From Oryzomicrobium sp. (GTDB lineage Bacteria; Pseudomonadota; Gammaproteobacteria; Burkholderiales; Rhodocyclaceae), in NCBI RefSeq assembly GCF_021287045.1, contig NZ_JAJTBG010000012.1, positions 1 to 64,000 on the forward strand: a DNA stretch of 64,000 bases. The letters are read 5' to 3'. The notes beneath the pieces were generated by a model. The model ran no database searches. It was not told the origin of the DNA and was given only the letters and a program-made list of their open reading frames with translations. Below, piece after piece: positions 1 through 11,496 of the stretch (its first letter is position 1; each line of letters begins with the position of its first letter). Made by a program: the position numbers and the translations under genes.

Positions 1-870
1 AACTCAGCCCTAACGCCAGCACTGACGTTTGGCGAGACCACCGACACTCAAAACCGGCTCTCTCACCAAGCGCTGTAGCGACTAGAAGCGCTGCATTTCG
101 CCTGGACGGCGAGCCACTTTCTGTCCGGCGACAGAAAGTAGCCAAAGAACGCCGTGCCCGCTCCCCCGCCGACAGACCAATGAAGCCGGCCTGCCGGTCC
201 CCTGCGCTACTCGCCCGGGACGGGGGCTGCGGAACTCGGCCTGCGGCCTCGGACAGTCCTCGCCCTTTTCCGTCCTGACCTGCGTTGCTCGGCGGGGCAG
301 AAGGGCACACTCGGGGGCACTGTGGCCCAGCTGCCAGGAGCAAACCAGGCGAGGCGTGGAGCTGGTGCTTGAAATGTGATTTTCCAAAGTCCGCGCCAGT
401 ATTGGCTTTCCGGGCACCGCCATCCAAGAACAAGGACTGGCGCGGGCTTTCACAGGGCCGGCTTGCAGATCAAGCACTGGCGCGCCTTTCCGGCCTCCTT
501 CATCCGGCCAAGCAATCCAAACGCCCCGACCCCAATGCCGGCACGGCCCCCTCCCCCCTTCGCCTCCGCCGAGCAGCGCAACCGACCCGGGGAAGTGTCG
601 GCGAGGACTGTTTGAGGCAGCAGGCCGAGTTCCGCAGCCGCCCCGGGATGGCGAGCCGCGCAGGGTACCGCCGGGCCAGCCTTATCGGCCCGGCGGCGGG
701 GGCGCAGGGGTCGCCTATCTCACCGGTCCGTACAGGCGACCCAAAAGAAAGTCACTCGCCGTCAAGGCGAAATACAGCCCCAACTCCAGCACTCACGCCC
801 GGCGAGGCCACCGACGCTCAAAGCAACACCTCTCACCAAGCGTCGCCACGCACCGAACCGCCAGGCTTCG
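1..870. repeat. Non-coding block of mutually related repeats
   Basis: No convincing gene is seen here. Bases 1-75 and about 774-848 are direct copies of one another; both contain the shared strings ccagcact, ccaccgac and tctcaccaagcg. Between them are inverted arms: 227-264 matches the reverse complement of 600-637 at 35 of 38 positions, and about 95-133 matches the reverse complement of about 731-773, including atttcgcct and gacggcgag. The 108-140 part (ccactttctgt, then acagaaagtagccaaag) is itself a small hairpin and resembles intergenic repeats common in proteobacterial genomes. Open frames across the block use the repeats in several phases and look spurious. The block may continue left of the window. 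Confidence 0.7.
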
Positions 871-999
871 CCTGACGGCGCGATTTCTTGACCCGCATCA
901 AATGCCCCGCAACATAGCTGAGTAATCTACTCAACTATCCCTCCGCCCGAACAGTGCCGCCACCCGCGGCCCACCGGGCTGGCCCCGTCGGAGATCCCC

Positions 1000-1224
1000 A
1001 TGGCCAAGAAATTTCCCCTCCACCCCAAGCACCCGGAGCGCATCTGCTGGGGTTGCGACAAGTACTGCCCGGCCGAGTCGATGCAATGCGGCAACGGTTC
1101 GGGGCGCACCCTGCACCCGGCGGAAATGCTCGGCGACGACTGGTACCTGTACGGCGACTGGGGCATCGACGGTAGCGAAGAGATGATCGTCCCCTCGGCC
1201 CTCCCCGCCAAGACCGCCTCCTGA
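1000..1224 (+). CDS. DUF3079 family small cysteine-rich protein
   Basis: This is a 74-residue protein recognised as DUF3079 from its opening KKFPLHPKHPERICWGCDKY and the following CP-x5-CG pattern. The four cysteines (Cys16, Cys19, Cys23 and Cys29) are spaced like a metal-binding knuckle, although no function is established for the family. The ATG follows a GGAG motif at a short distance. The gene stands alone between the repeat block and a convergent Hsp70-like gene whose stop codon lies 36 bases away. The last 15 residues (after SEEMIV) are low in conservation-like signal. A metal-binding role is inference only. Confidence 0.85.
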   Translation: MAKKFPLHPKHPERICWGCDKYCPAESMQCGNGSGRTLHPAEMLGDDWYLYGDWGIDGSEEMIVPSALPAKTAS

Positions 1225-1259
1225 GGCAGGGGTAGCGCCCGCCCCCAGCAACCCCGTCT

Positions 1260-2525
1260 TCAGCCGTAGCGCCGCGCCGCCTCCACGGCCAGGCCTGCGC
1301 CGATGCTGCCGAACAGGTCGCCTTCCACCGCCCGGGCGCCGGGCAAGAGGTTGGCGATGGCCCGGCGCAGGCGCGGGATGCCGCTGGAGCCGCCGGTGAA
1401 GAACACGGTATCGATGTCCCCCGCCGCTACCCCGGCGTCGCGCAGCAAGGCCGCCACCGTGGCCGCCACCCGCTCCACCAGGGGCGTGCCGGCCGTATCG
1501 AACTCGTCGCGCCGCACCGGCTGGACCAGGCCGGACTCCAGCCGGTCGAGGCTCAGATCGGCCACTTCCGCCCCCGACAGGGCGATCTTCACCCCTTCCA
1601 CCTCGTTGGCCAGCCAGTGGCCGGCCCGCTCGTCGAGCAGGGCCAGCAGACGGGCCGACTTTTCCTCATCCCGGGCGTCCAGGGCCAGGCGCTGCTGCTC
1701 GGCCAGGCTCTGGCGGGTGTAGGCGAAGTTGATGGTGTGCCAGGTGGCCAGGTTGAAGAAGACGCTCGACGGCATCTCCCGGCCGGTCTTGAGCTGGCTG
1801 CGGTAGCCGAGCAGGGGCATGGCGCAGGCCAGGCTCAGGCTGCGGTCGAAGTCGGTGCCGCCGATGTGCACGCCGCCGTTGGCCAGCAGGTCGCCGCGCC
1901 GGTCCGCCGCCCGGGCCCGCTCCGGGGAAAGGCGGATCAGGGAAAAGTCCGAGGTGCCGCCGCCGATGTCGGCCACCAGCACCAGTTCTTCCCGGTCGAT
2001 GCCGGTTTCGTAGTGGTAGGCGGCGGCGATGGGCTCGAACTGGAAGCTCACGTCGGCGAAGCCCACCTCCCGGGCGATGGCCGCCAGGGTGTCCTCGGCG
2101 GCCTGGTCGGGGGCCGCGTCGTCATCGACGAAATACACCGGCCGGCCCAGCACCACCTGGTCGAAGGAGCGGCCCGCCTTGTCGTCGGCGCGGCGCTTGA
2201 TCTCGCCGATGAACTGGGCGAGCAGGTCGCGGAAGGCCAGGGCCCGGCCCTGGACCTCGGTGCGGCCGTCGATCAGGCTGCTGCCGAGCAGGCTCTTGAG
2301 GGAGCGCATCAGGCGCCCTTCCGACCCGGCCAGGTAGTCCGCCAGCCCGGCCCGGCCAAAGCGGGTGACCGCCTCTTCCGCGTTGAAGAACACCACGGAA
2401 GGCAGGGTGGCCTTGCCGTCCTCCAGGGGCAGGAGGGTGGGCAGGCCGGGGCGCAGGCAGCCGGCGGTGGAGTTGGAGGTGCCGAAATCGATGCCGCAAG
2501 CGCGGGCGGCGGAAACAGGAGTCAT
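1260..2525 (-). CDS. Hsp70-family (YegD-like) putative chaperone
   Basis: A 421-residue protein with only the Hsp70/actin-type ATPase fold. The phosphate-1 loop is near residue 12 (GIDFGTSNSTAG), the phosphate-2 loop is VADIGGGTSDFSL in the middle, and the adenosine motif FFTGGSSGIPRLR is near the C-terminus. The length is close to that of E. coli YegD (about 450) and far shorter than DnaK; no substrate-binding domain or lid is present. It is therefore better called a YegD-like ATPase than a general chaperone. The substrate is unknown. It is followed by the MocR regulator gene on the same strand, 114 bases upstream of its start, and is probably its own transcription unit. Confidence 0.85.
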   Translation of the reverse strand: MTPVSAARACGIDFGTSNSTAGCLRPGLPTLLPLEDGKATLPSVVFFNAEEAVTRFGRAGLADYLAGSEGRLMRSLKSLLGSSLIDGRTEVQGRALAFRDLLAQFIGEIKRRADDKAGRSFDQVVLGRPVYFVDDDAAPDQAAEDTLAAIAREVGFADVSFQFEPIAAAYHYETGIDREELVLVADIGGGTSDFSLIRLSPERARAADRRGDLLANGGVHIGGTDFDRSLSLACAMPLLGYRSQLKTGREMPSSVFFNLATWHTINFAYTRQSLAEQQRLALDARDEEKSARLLALLDERAGHWLANEVEGVKIALSGAEVADLSLDRLESGLVQPVRRDEFDTAGTPLVERVAATVAALLRDAGVAAGDIDTVFFTGGSSGIPRLRRAIANLLPGARAVEGDLFGSIGAGLAVEAARRYG

Positions 2526-2639
2526 GGACGGGCCAGGGTGCTGCGAGGGGCGGGGATGCTAAGCGAGCTTGGGCGCCCTGTCCATCCCTGCGACGGGCCG
2601 ACGAGCGCCTGAAGACGCATCGACGGCCCGCCGCTGCGT

Positions 2640-4127
2640 TCAGCGCCGCAGCGCGCGGAACACCCCCGCCAGGGTTTTGACCGCCGCTTCCAGCTCGTCC
2701 GGGGCATACGCCGCGAATCCCAGCAGGAAGCCGGCCTGCCGGGGCTCCGCCGCATGGAGGCCGGTCAGCCCCATCAGTTCGATCCCGGCCCGCCGCGCGG
2801 CGGCGATGGCGTCCTGCTCGGCGATGGCGCAGGTCAGCAGGCAGGGCAGCTGCAAGCCGCCGATGGGCACCCGGGGTTCGACGAACCCGGCCAGGTGGGT
2901 GCGCACCAGGCGGACCAGGGTGTCCAGCCGCTCGGCGTAGACGCCGCGCATGGCGCGCACGTGGGCGCCGAAATGGCCGCCTTCGATGAAACGGGCCAGG
3001 GTCAGTTGGGCGATCGAGGCGCTGTGGCCGTCGAGCAGGGTGCGCGCCACGGTCATCGGCTCCACCAGGGCGCTCGGCAGGACCATGTAGCCGATGCGCA
3101 GCCCGGGGAACAGGGACTTGGTGAAGGTGCCGATGTAGATCGTCCGCTCGTGGGGGTCCAGCCCCTGCACGCAGGCCGTGGGCCGGCCGGCGTAGTGGAA
3201 TTCGCTGTCGTAGTCGTCCTCGATGAGCCAGGCCGGCTGCCGCGCCGCCCATTCGATCAACGCCAGGCGCCGATCCAGGGCCAGGGTGGCGCCGGTGGGG
3301 AACTGGTGCGAGGGAGTCAGGCAGACTGCCTTGGCCGGACGGGGATCGGCGCGCAGGCGTTCCACCAGGAGGCCCTGGGCATCGAGCGGAATGGGCACGC
3401 ACTCCAGGCCGGCGGCCTCGAAGGCCCGCCGCGCCCCGTGGTAGCCCGGGTCCTCGATGAAGATGCGCTCGCCGGCGTCGAGCAGCACGTTGGCGCACAG
3501 CGCCATGGCCTGCTGGGAGCTGGTCAGCACCAGCACCCGGTCGGCGCTGGCGTGGGCGCCCCGCTCCAGATTGACGTAGTCGGCGATGGCCCGCCGCAGC
3601 GGCGCCATGCCCTGGGGGTCGCCGTGCCGCAGCGCCTGGCTGCCGTATTCCTTCAATACCTGGCGCTCCAGGCGCTCCCAGATCGACACGGGAAAGCCCC
3701 GGGTTTCCGGCACCCCGGGCACGAACGGGCGCAGCACCGAAAAATCGCGCACGCCGCCGCCCTTGAACATGACGGCACCGCGCTGGCTGAGGGTGGCCGC
3801 CTGGGTGCGCGGCGGCCCCAGGCGCCGCGCCTGGCCACGGCCGGAGGGGCGCTGGGTCATCTCAGAAACGAAGCTGCCGCTGCCCACCCGCCGCTCGATG
3901 AAGCCCTCGGCGTGCAACTGGCCGTAGGCCGCCTCCACCGTGTCGCGGGAAACCCCCAGGGACGCCGCCAGGGCGCGGGAGGCCGGCAGCGGCTTGCCCA
4001 CGCCGAGGGCGCCGTCGAGGATCAACTGGCGGATGGCGCGCTGGATGCGGGCGTGCAGCGGCAAGGCCGCCTGGGCGGGGTCGGCCAGCCAGGCTTTGAC
4101 CGATTCGAGTTGGGAATGCTTGAACAA
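2640..4127 (-). CDS. MocR-type (PdxR-like) GntR/aminotransferase regulator
   Basis: A 495-residue fusion of an N-terminal winged helix of the GntR type (about residues 20-90; SRDTVEAAYGQL recognition helix, GSGSFV wing) to a fold-type I aminotransferase domain. The PLP-site motifs are present: TPSHQFPTGATL, EDDYDSEFHY and the Schiff-base lysine in GTFTKSLFPGLRIGY. MocR proteins sense PLP or PLP adducts and usually control a neighbouring, divergently transcribed gene. Here that neighbour is the benE-yggS-glyA operon, which starts 107 bases away. The start assigned is TTG at 4127; no good ATG lies upstream in frame, so the start is uncertain. The true ligand and direction of control are inferred. 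Confidence 0.9.
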   Translation of the reverse strand: MFKHSQLESVKAWLADPAQAALPLHARIQRAIRQLILDGALGVGKPLPASRALAASLGVSRDTVEAAYGQLHAEGFIERRVGSGSFVSEMTQRPSGRGQARRLGPPRTQAATLSQRGAVMFKGGGVRDFSVLRPFVPGVPETRGFPVSIWERLERQVLKEYGSQALRHGDPQGMAPLRRAIADYVNLERGAHASADRVLVLTSSQQAMALCANVLLDAGERIFIEDPGYHGARRAFEAAGLECVPIPLDAQGLLVERLRADPRPAKAVCLTPSHQFPTGATLALDRRLALIEWAARQPAWLIEDDYDSEFHYAGRPTACVQGLDPHERTIYIGTFTKSLFPGLRIGYMVLPSALVEPMTVARTLLDGHSASIAQLTLARFIEGGHFGAHVRAMRGVYAERLDTLVRLVRTHLAGFVEPRVPIGGLQLPCLLTCAIAEQDAIAAARRAGIELMGLTGLHAAEPRQAGFLLGFAAYAPDELEAAVKTLAGVFRALRR

Positions 4128-4233
4128 TTGGCAGGTACACCTTGAAAAAAGTGGCGGGGAACATCAGGCCATTTACGCCGTATAAATCGGCTTCAAGCCC
4201 AGGTCAAGCACCGGGCCTTCAAGGAGCCTACCC

Positions 4234-5505
4234 ATGCCGTCCCCCCACCCGCCCCCGTCCTTGCGCCTCAGCGATCTTACCCACCCGGTCGTGGCCGGCC
4301 TGATTTCGGTCATCGTCAATTACGGCGGCACCTTCATCCTGGTCTTCCAGGCCGCCAAGGTGGCCGGCCTGAGCCCGGAACTGACCGCCTCCTGGGTGTG
4401 GTCGGTGTCGATCGGCGTGGGGATCACGGGCCTCTTCCTCAGTTGGGTCGCCCGGGAGCCGATCATCACCGCCTGGTCCACGCCGGCCGCCGCCTTCCTG
4501 GTCACGGCCCTGGCGACGACGCCCTACGCCGAGGCGGTGGGCGCCTACCTGATCTCGGCCGCCGCCTTCGTCCTGCTCGGCCTGTCGGGCTATTTCGAAA
4601 AGGTCATCCGGCTGATCCCGCCGGGCATCGCCGCCGGCCTGCTGGCGGGCATCCTGCTGCAATTCGGCATCGGCGCCTTCGGCGGCATGAGCGTGGACCC
4701 GCTGCTCGCCGGCCTGCTGATCGTCGCCTACGTCGCCCTCAAGCGCTTCACCGCCCGCTACGCCGTGGTGGGCATCCTCACCCTGGGGCTGGCCTTCCTG
4801 CTGCTCCAGGGGCGCGTGGACCTGTCGGGGCTGGAACTGCGCCTCGCCGCGCCGGTATTCACCGTCCCGGCCTTCTCCCTCAACGCCCTGCTCAGCGTCG
4901 CCCTGCCCCTCTTCCTGATCACCCTGACCGGGCAATACATGCCGGGCATGCTGGTGCTGCGCAACGACGGCTTCAAGACCAGCGCCAACCCGATCGTCAC
5001 CGTCACCGGCCTGGGCTCCCTGCTCATGGCCCCCTTCGGCTCCCACGCCTTCAACATCGCCGCGATCACGGCGGCCATCTGCACCGGCAAGGAGGCCCAC
5101 GAAGACCCATCCAAGCGCTGGATCGCCGGCATCGCCGCGGGCACCTTCTACATCCTGGTCGGAGTCTTCGGCGTCACCCTGGCCGCGGTGTTCATGGCCT
5201 TTCCCGCCACCTTCATCACCACCCTGGCCGGGCTCGCCCTGCTCGGCACCATCGGCGGCAGCCTGGCCAACGCCATGGCCGACGCCAAGTCCCGGGAAGC
5301 CGCCCTGATCACCTTCCTGGCCGCCGCCGCCAACATCAAGCTGCTCGGCATCGGCGGCGCCTTCTGGGGGCTGCTGATCGGCCTGGTCGCCTACGCGGCG
5401 CTCAACGGCAGCCTGCCGCGCCGCCAACCGCGCCACGAAGCGGCATCCCCGCTCCAGCCCGCCCTCGTCCCCGAACCGGCCGCCAGCGGCGGGAGCGCCA
5501 AGTGA
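4234..5505 (+). CDS. benE: BenE-family (benzoate/H+ symporter type) transporter
   Basis: A 423-residue, strongly hydrophobic inner-membrane protein with about 11-12 predicted helices from residue 15 to 390. Family marks include the early [21 protein letters not shown] segment and the later [20 protein letters not shown]. BenE-family members are described as benzoate:proton symporters, but no benzoate catabolic gene is present here. Instead the gene is divergent from a MocR regulator and overlaps yggS by 4 bases, so it is probably co-transcribed with PLP-related genes. The real substrate may therefore not be benzoate. The start has a good AAGGAG Shine-Dalgarno. The last 30 residues are a proline- and alanine-rich tail. 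Confidence 0.85.
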   Translation: MPSPHPPPSLRLSDLTHPVVAGLISVIVNYGGTFILVFQAAKVAGLSPELTASWVWSVSIGVGITGLFLSWVAREPIITAWSTPAAAFLVTALATTPYAEAVGAYLISAAAFVLLGLSGYFEKVIRLIPPGIAAGLLAGILLQFGIGAFGGMSVDPLLAGLLIVAYVALKRFTARYAVVGILTLGLAFLLLQGRVDLSGLELRLAAPVFTVPAFSLNALLSVALPLFLITLTGQYMPGMLVLRNDGFKTSANPIVTVTGLGSLLMAPFGSHAFNIAAITAAICTGKEAHEDPSKRWIAGIAAGTFYILVGVFGVTLAAVFMAFPATFITTLAGLALLGTIGGSLANAMADAKSREAALITFLAAAANIKLLGIGGAFWGLLIGLVAYAALNGSLPRRQPRHEAASPLQPALVPEPAASGGSAK

Positions 5506-6353
5506 CGCCCAGCCCGCAGCCTGCGCCGCCCGGAACGTCGGCAACGTCCGGAGCCCCCGCAACGTCCGGTACACCGACCTGGCACGAACGGCACGGCCAC
5601 TATCCCCGGGCCGACAGCGTCGCCGACTTCCAGCGCAACCTGGCGGCGGTCCACGGGCGCATCGCCGCCGCCTGCCGGCGCGTCGGCCGGGCGCCGGAAG
5701 AGGTGCGCCTGCTGCCGGTGAGCAAGACCTTCGACGACGCCCACCTGCGCCTGGCCTACGCGGCGGGCTGCCGCCAGTTCGGCGAGAACAAGGTGCAGGA
5801 GGCCCAACGCAAGTGGGAGGCCCTGGCCGACCTGGCGGACCTGCGCTGGTCGGTCATCGGCCACCTGCAAACCAACAAGGCCCGACTGGTGGCGCGCTTC
5901 GCCAGCGAATTCCAGGCCCTGGACAGCCTGCGCCTGGCCGAGGCCCTGGATCGCCGCCTACAGGCCGAGGGGCGTGGGCTGGACGTGTTCGTCCAGATCA
6001 ACACCTCCGGCGAGGCCAGCAAGTACGGCCTGGCGCCGGAGGAGGCCGCCGCCTTCCTGGGCGCCCTGCCCGCCTTTTCCGCCCTGCGCGTGCGCGGCCT
6101 GATGACCCTGGCCCTGTTCTCCGCCGAGGCGACCCGGGTGCGCGCCTGCTTCGCCCTGCTGCGCCAGCTGCGCGACCGGCTGCGCCAGGACGCCCCCGCC
6201 GGCATCGGCCTGGACGAACTGTCCATGGGCATGTCCGGCGACTTCGAGATCGCCGTCGAGGAAGGCGCCACCGTGGTGCGCGTCGGCCAGGCCATCTTCG
6301 GCGCCCGCGCCCTGCCGGACAGCCACTACTGGCCCGCCGCCGGCGCCCCGTGA
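5502..6353 (+). CDS. yggS: YggS-family pyridoxal-phosphate homeostasis protein
   Basis: YggS/PLPBP proteins bind PLP on a single-domain alanine-racemase-like barrel and buffer the PLP pool and amino-acid metabolism. This copy is 283 residues from a GTG that overlaps the benE stop (GTGA), which indicates translational coupling. The PLP lysine lies in LLPVSKTF, followed by [25 protein letters not shown] and [23 protein letters not shown] complete the family set. The first 30-35 residues (Ala/Pro/Ser/Thr rich) are an extension not usual for the family, so translation might begin further in. Most betaproteobacteria keep yggS beside pilT/proC; here it sits between a transporter and a PLP enzyme. 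Confidence 0.93.
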   Translation: MTPSPQPAPPGTSATSGAPATSGTPTWHERHGHYPRADSVADFQRNLAAVHGRIAAACRRVGRAPEEVRLLPVSKTFDDAHLRLAYAAGCRQFGENKVQEAQRKWEALADLADLRWSVIGHLQTNKARLVARFASEFQALDSLRLAEALDRRLQAEGRGLDVFVQINTSGEASKYGLAPEEAAAFLGALPAFSALRVRGLMTLALFSAEATRVRACFALLRQLRDRLRQDAPAGIGLDELSMGMSGDFEIAVEEGATVVRVGQAIFGARALPDSHYWPAAGAP

Positions 6354-6445
6354 GCGGATGCCGCCCCTCCATCCCCATCCCCCTCGCCGCGCCGGCCTCG
6401 GCGCGGGAGCCCTCCGACCATCCCGACCCTTCAGGGAGCATCACC

Positions 6446-7720
6446 ATGCACGACCACTCCGCCATCCTGGCTGAACTCAAGGACTTCGACGCCGAACTGG
6501 CCGAGGCCATGGCCGGCGAAGCCCGCCGCCAGGAAGACCACGCCGAACTGATCGCCTCCGAGAACTACGCCAGCCCATTGGTGATGGCCGTGCAGGACTC
6601 GGTGTTCACCAACAAGTACGCCGAGGGCTACCCGGGTAAGCGCTACTACAGCGGCTGCGCCCACGTAGACGTGGCCGAGCGCCTGGCCATCGAACGGGCC
6701 AAGGCCCTGTTCGGCTGCGACTACGCCAACGTCCAGCCCCACGCCGGGGCCCAGGCCAACGCCGCGGTGTTCCTCGCCCTGGTCAATCCGGGCGACACGG
6801 TGATGGGCATGAACCTGGCCCAGGGCGGGCACCTGACCCACGGCAACCCCTCCAATTTTTCCGGCCGCCACTACCGCATCGTCCCCTACGGTCTCGACCC
6901 GGCCACCGGGCTGATCGACTACGACGAAATGGAGCGCATCGCCCTGGAGACCCGGCCCAAGCTGCTGATCGGCGGCTTTTCCGCCTATTCCCGGCACAAG
7001 GACTGGGCGCGCATGCGCGCCATCGCCGACAAGGCGGGGGCTCTCTTCTGGGTGGACATGGCCCACGTGGCCGGTCTGGTGGCGGCCGGCGAGTACCCCA
7101 ATCCCCTGCCCCACGCCCACGTGGTCACCAGCACCACCCACAAGACCCTGCGCGGCCCCCGGGGCGGCCTCATCCTGTCCCAGGGCCAGGGCGAGGCGTT
7201 CAACAAGAAGCTCGATTCGGCGGTGTTCCCCGGCATCCAGGGCGGACCGCTGATGCACGTCATCGCCGCCAAGGCGGTGGCCTTCAAGGAAGCCCTGGCC
7301 CCCGAATTCACCGCCTACCAGCGCCAGGTGGTGACCAACGCCCGGGCCATGGCCGCCGTGCTGCAACGGCGCGGCTATGCGATCGTTTCCGGCGGCACCG
7401 ACAACCACCTGATGCTGATCGACCTGTCGGCCAAGCCCTACACCGGCAAGGACGCGGACGCGGCCCTGAGCGAGGCCTGGATCACCGCCAACAAGAACTC
7501 GGTGCCCAACGACCCGCGCTCGCCCTTCGTCACCTCCGGGCTGCGCATCGGCACCCCGGCCGTCACCACCCGGGGCTTCGGCGTGGCGGAATGCGAGCAG
7601 TTGGCGGGCTGGCTGTGCGACGTGCTCGACGCCCTGGAATCCGGCACCAGCGCCCAGGTGGCGTCCCGGGTGCGGGAACAGGTGGTGGCCCTGTGCCGAC
7701 GCCATCCGGTGTATCGCTGA
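6446..7720 (+). CDS. glyA: Serine hydroxymethyltransferase
   Basis: SHMT interconverts serine and glycine with tetrahydrofolate, using PLP, in the cytoplasm. The 424-residue product has the normal length. Clear marks are [39 protein letters not shown], the aspartate in [20 protein letters not shown] and the PLP lysine in [14 protein letters not shown]. The ATG was chosen over upstream in-frame sequence because AGGGAG lies 7 bases before it and homologous sequence begins there. It is third in the benE-yggS operon, 92 bases after yggS. The usual betaproteobacterial glyA neighbours (nrdR, rib genes) are absent, so this may be a second copy in the genome. Confidence 0.95.
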   Translation: MHDHSAILAELKDFDAELAEAMAGEARRQEDHAELIASENYASPLVMAVQDSVFTNKYAEGYPGKRYYSGCAHVDVAERLAIERAKALFGCDYANVQPHAGAQANAAVFLALVNPGDTVMGMNLAQGGHLTHGNPSNFSGRHYRIVPYGLDPATGLIDYDEMERIALETRPKLLIGGFSAYSRHKDWARMRAIADKAGALFWVDMAHVAGLVAAGEYPNPLPHAHVVTSTTHKTLRGPRGGLILSQGQGEAFNKKLDSAVFPGIQGGPLMHVIAAKAVAFKEALAPEFTAYQRQVVTNARAMAAVLQRRGYAIVSGGTDNHLMLIDLSAKPYTGKDADAALSEAWITANKNSVPNDPRSPFVTSGLRIGTPAVTTRGFGVAECEQLAGWLCDVLDALESGTSAQVASRVREQVVALCRRHPVYR

Positions 7721-7782
7721 CGCGGCGCATTTCTTGGGCGCGGGCACGGGGCGGCGTTCTCCCCAGAATCCGTGGACAGCGC

Positions 7783-7791
7783 TGTGGATAA
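7783..7791 (-). promoter_or_regulatory. Isolated perfect DnaA-box sequence
   Basis: The minus strand reads TTATCCACA, the consensus DnaA box, in the 253-base gap after glyA. A weaker relative (gtggacag) is 11 bases away. No cluster of boxes, AT-rich unwinding region or dnaA gene is nearby, so this is not taken as an origin. It could be a titration or regulatory site, or chance. The rest of the gap shows no gene that I can support. Confidence 0.35.
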
Positions 7792-7973
7792 GGTGGAAAA
7801 CCGCCTGAACATTCAAGGCTATGACGGCGCGCTGAAAAAACAGGCAGAGGGGCAAAAATTCCGGAGGCGGGCCCGCCGGCACGGGGACCGCCCTCCCCGG
7901 CAGCGGCCGTCAGGCGGGGCGGCAGCGGCGCCCCGTATCATGGGGCCTCGCCCCCTGCCTCAGGCTGACCGCC

Positions 7974-8936
7974 ATGCCGCTCCTGCCCCGCGCCATTCCG
8001 TCTTCATCCCCCGCTCCCGGCACTCGTGCCGCCTCGCCGAAGGCTTTCCCCGGGCGCATCGCGGCGCTCGCCGGCCGGCCCCTGGCACGATGCCGCCGAC
8101 TGGCCGTCGGGCTCATGCTGGCGGCGCTGGGGGCAGGCCTGGCCCCTCCCCTGCTCGCCGACGAAGCCGCCAGCCGGGTGGTGACCATTCCGACCCGGCC
8201 CGGGGTCGGCGAGAAGATCCTCTACCGCACCGTGCCCGGCGCCAAGGCCACCCTGGTGCTGCTCGCCGGGGGCCACGGCGGGCTGCAACTGGCCGACGAC
8301 GGCGCCATGAAGTGGGGCAGTGGCAATTTCCTGGTGCGCAGCCGGGAGCGCTTCGCCGCCCGGGGCTTCAACGTGGCGGTGCTCGACGCTCCCTCCGACC
8401 GGCAGTCCTGGCCCTTTCTGGAGGGCTTCCGCCAGACGCCGGAGCACGCCGCCGACGTGGCCGCCCTGATCGCCTGGCTGCGCCGCGACAGCGGCCTGCC
8501 GGTGTGGCTGGTGGGCACCAGCCGGGGCACCCAGTCGGCGGCCTACGCCGCCACCCGCCTGGCACCGGCCCAGGGGCCCGACGGCCTGGTGCTGACCTCC
8601 ACCATCCTCACCGACACGCGCAACTGGCCGGTGCCGTCCATGGCCCTGGATACGCTGGTCATCCCGGTGCTGGTGGTGCACCACCGCTACGACGGCTGCA
8701 AGCTGTGCAACCCGGCCGAGCTGCCGCGCCTGATGGAACGGCTCGGCCACCCCGGCGGCGCGCCCCGGGAACTGGTGCTGATGGAGGGCGGCACGAGCCA
8801 GGGCGACCCCTGCGAGGCCCGGGCCTACCACGGCTTCAACGGCATCGAGGACGAGACGGTGGCGGCCATCGCCGCCTGGATCGACGCCAACGGCGCCCCC
8901 CGCACGAAGGCCGAGGTCAGCGCTTCGCCCCGTTGA
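7974..8936 (+). CDS. Putative exported alpha/beta hydrolase
   Basis: A 320-residue protein with an alpha/beta hydrolase core. A strand followed by LVLLAGGHGG gives an oxyanion-type loop, VGTSRGTQSAAY is the nucleophile elbow (GxSxG), and a C-terminal HGFNG segment supplies a plausible catalytic histidine; an acid could come from HHRYDGCKLCN. Residues about 44-65 form a hydrophobic segment ending LLADEA, typical of a signal peptide, but it is preceded by about 40 residues, so the true start may be further in. Cys-x2-Cys in CKLCNP may form a disulfide in the periplasm. The substrate is unknown. Its end overlaps the convergent lipoprotein gene by 20 bases. Confidence 0.75.
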   Translation: MPLLPRAIPSSSPAPGTRAASPKAFPGRIAALAGRPLARCRRLAVGLMLAALGAGLAPPLLADEAASRVVTIPTRPGVGEKILYRTVPGAKATLVLLAGGHGGLQLADDGAMKWGSGNFLVRSRERFAARGFNVAVLDAPSDRQSWPFLEGFRQTPEHAADVAALIAWLRRDSGLPVWLVGTSRGTQSAAYAATRLAPAQGPDGLVLTSTILTDTRNWPVPSMALDTLVIPVLVVHHRYDGCKLCNPAELPRLMERLGHPGGAPRELVLMEGGTSQGDPCEARAYHGFNGIEDETVAAIAAWIDANGAPRTKAEVSASPR

Positions 8937-9441
8937 GCAGGGCCGCCACCGGCACCTCGCCGTCCCGGGTGAAGGGAATCTTGCCCAGCCCGCCGGCGCT
9001 CACCGTACCCTTCAGCCGGTAGGGCAGGGTTTCCGGCAGGCGGCCGTCGCCGTCGCGGCGCAGCTTGCGGAACTGCTTGAGCCAACCGTTCAGGTCGCTG
9101 GTGGCGAACACGGTGACCACCGCCTCGCCCTGGCGCGGCACGCTCACGGCCTCGGCGGACTGGCCCCGGGCCAGGGGCTCCCCGTTCAGGTCCAGGGTGA
9201 ATTCCAGACCTTCCACCGGCAGATCCCGATCGTTGGGGTTGCGCACCCGCAGCAGCAGCCGGAAGCGCTGCTCGAACAGCCGCACCTCGTCTACTTGCAG
9301 GGACGACAGGCTCACCTCCGGTCGGTTGGGGTAGCCGCTAAGGGCCGAGCAGCCGGCCAGCAGGGCGGCACAGAGCGCCAACAGGGCGAAAACGGCGGCG
9401 GGAACGAGGCGGACTGGGCGGATGAGGCGGAAATGGCGCAT
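8917..9441 (-). CDS. LEA type 2 family lipoprotein
   Basis: A 174-residue lipoprotein. The signal peptide runs to a lipobox LLAGC with Cys31 as the likely lipidated residue, so the mature protein should be anchored in an envelope membrane. The rest is a single immunoglobulin-like LEA-14/WHy-type domain: VDEVRLFEQRFRLLLRVRNPND and LPVEGLEFTLDLNGEPLARG are the typical N-P-N and repeated-strand elements. The start was set at the ATG before MRHFRLIR because the signal peptide begins there. The gene is transcribed away from recQ and converges on the hydrolase gene with a 20-base tail overlap. The cellular role of bacterial LEA-2 lipoproteins is poorly known. Confidence 0.85.
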   Translation of the reverse strand: MRHFRLIRPVRLVPAAVFALLALCAALLAGCSALSGYPNRPEVSLSSLQVDEVRLFEQRFRLLLRVRNPNDRDLPVEGLEFTLDLNGEPLARGQSAEAVSVPRQGEAVVTVFATSDLNGWLKQFRKLRRDGDGRLPETLPYRLKGTVSAGGLGKIPFTRDGEVPVAALLNGAKR

Positions 9442-9609
9442 GGAAGAACGGAAGCGGAGCGCCCGCCGGGGAAAGGCGGGTCGGGACGGGTAGAATAGCG
9501 CATCCGGGGATCGGCCTCGTCCGCCCCGGCCGCGCCATCCGCCCCATTCCGGCCATCCGGCCCGCCACCACCTTCGCCGCTGCGCCCCAGGTTCCAGCCG
9601 ATTCCCGAC

Positions 9610-11496
<1,887 letters not shown>

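Noticed and set aside
285-875. 196-codon plus-strand frame in the left repeat block
   Set aside because: It runs through inverted and direct repeats in different phases and has no domain or ribosome-binding site that I can support.
7772-9022. Plus-strand frame starting just after the DnaA box
   Set aside because: It overlaps the hydrolase gene in another frame and has the Arg/Pro/Gly-rich look of a shifted frame.
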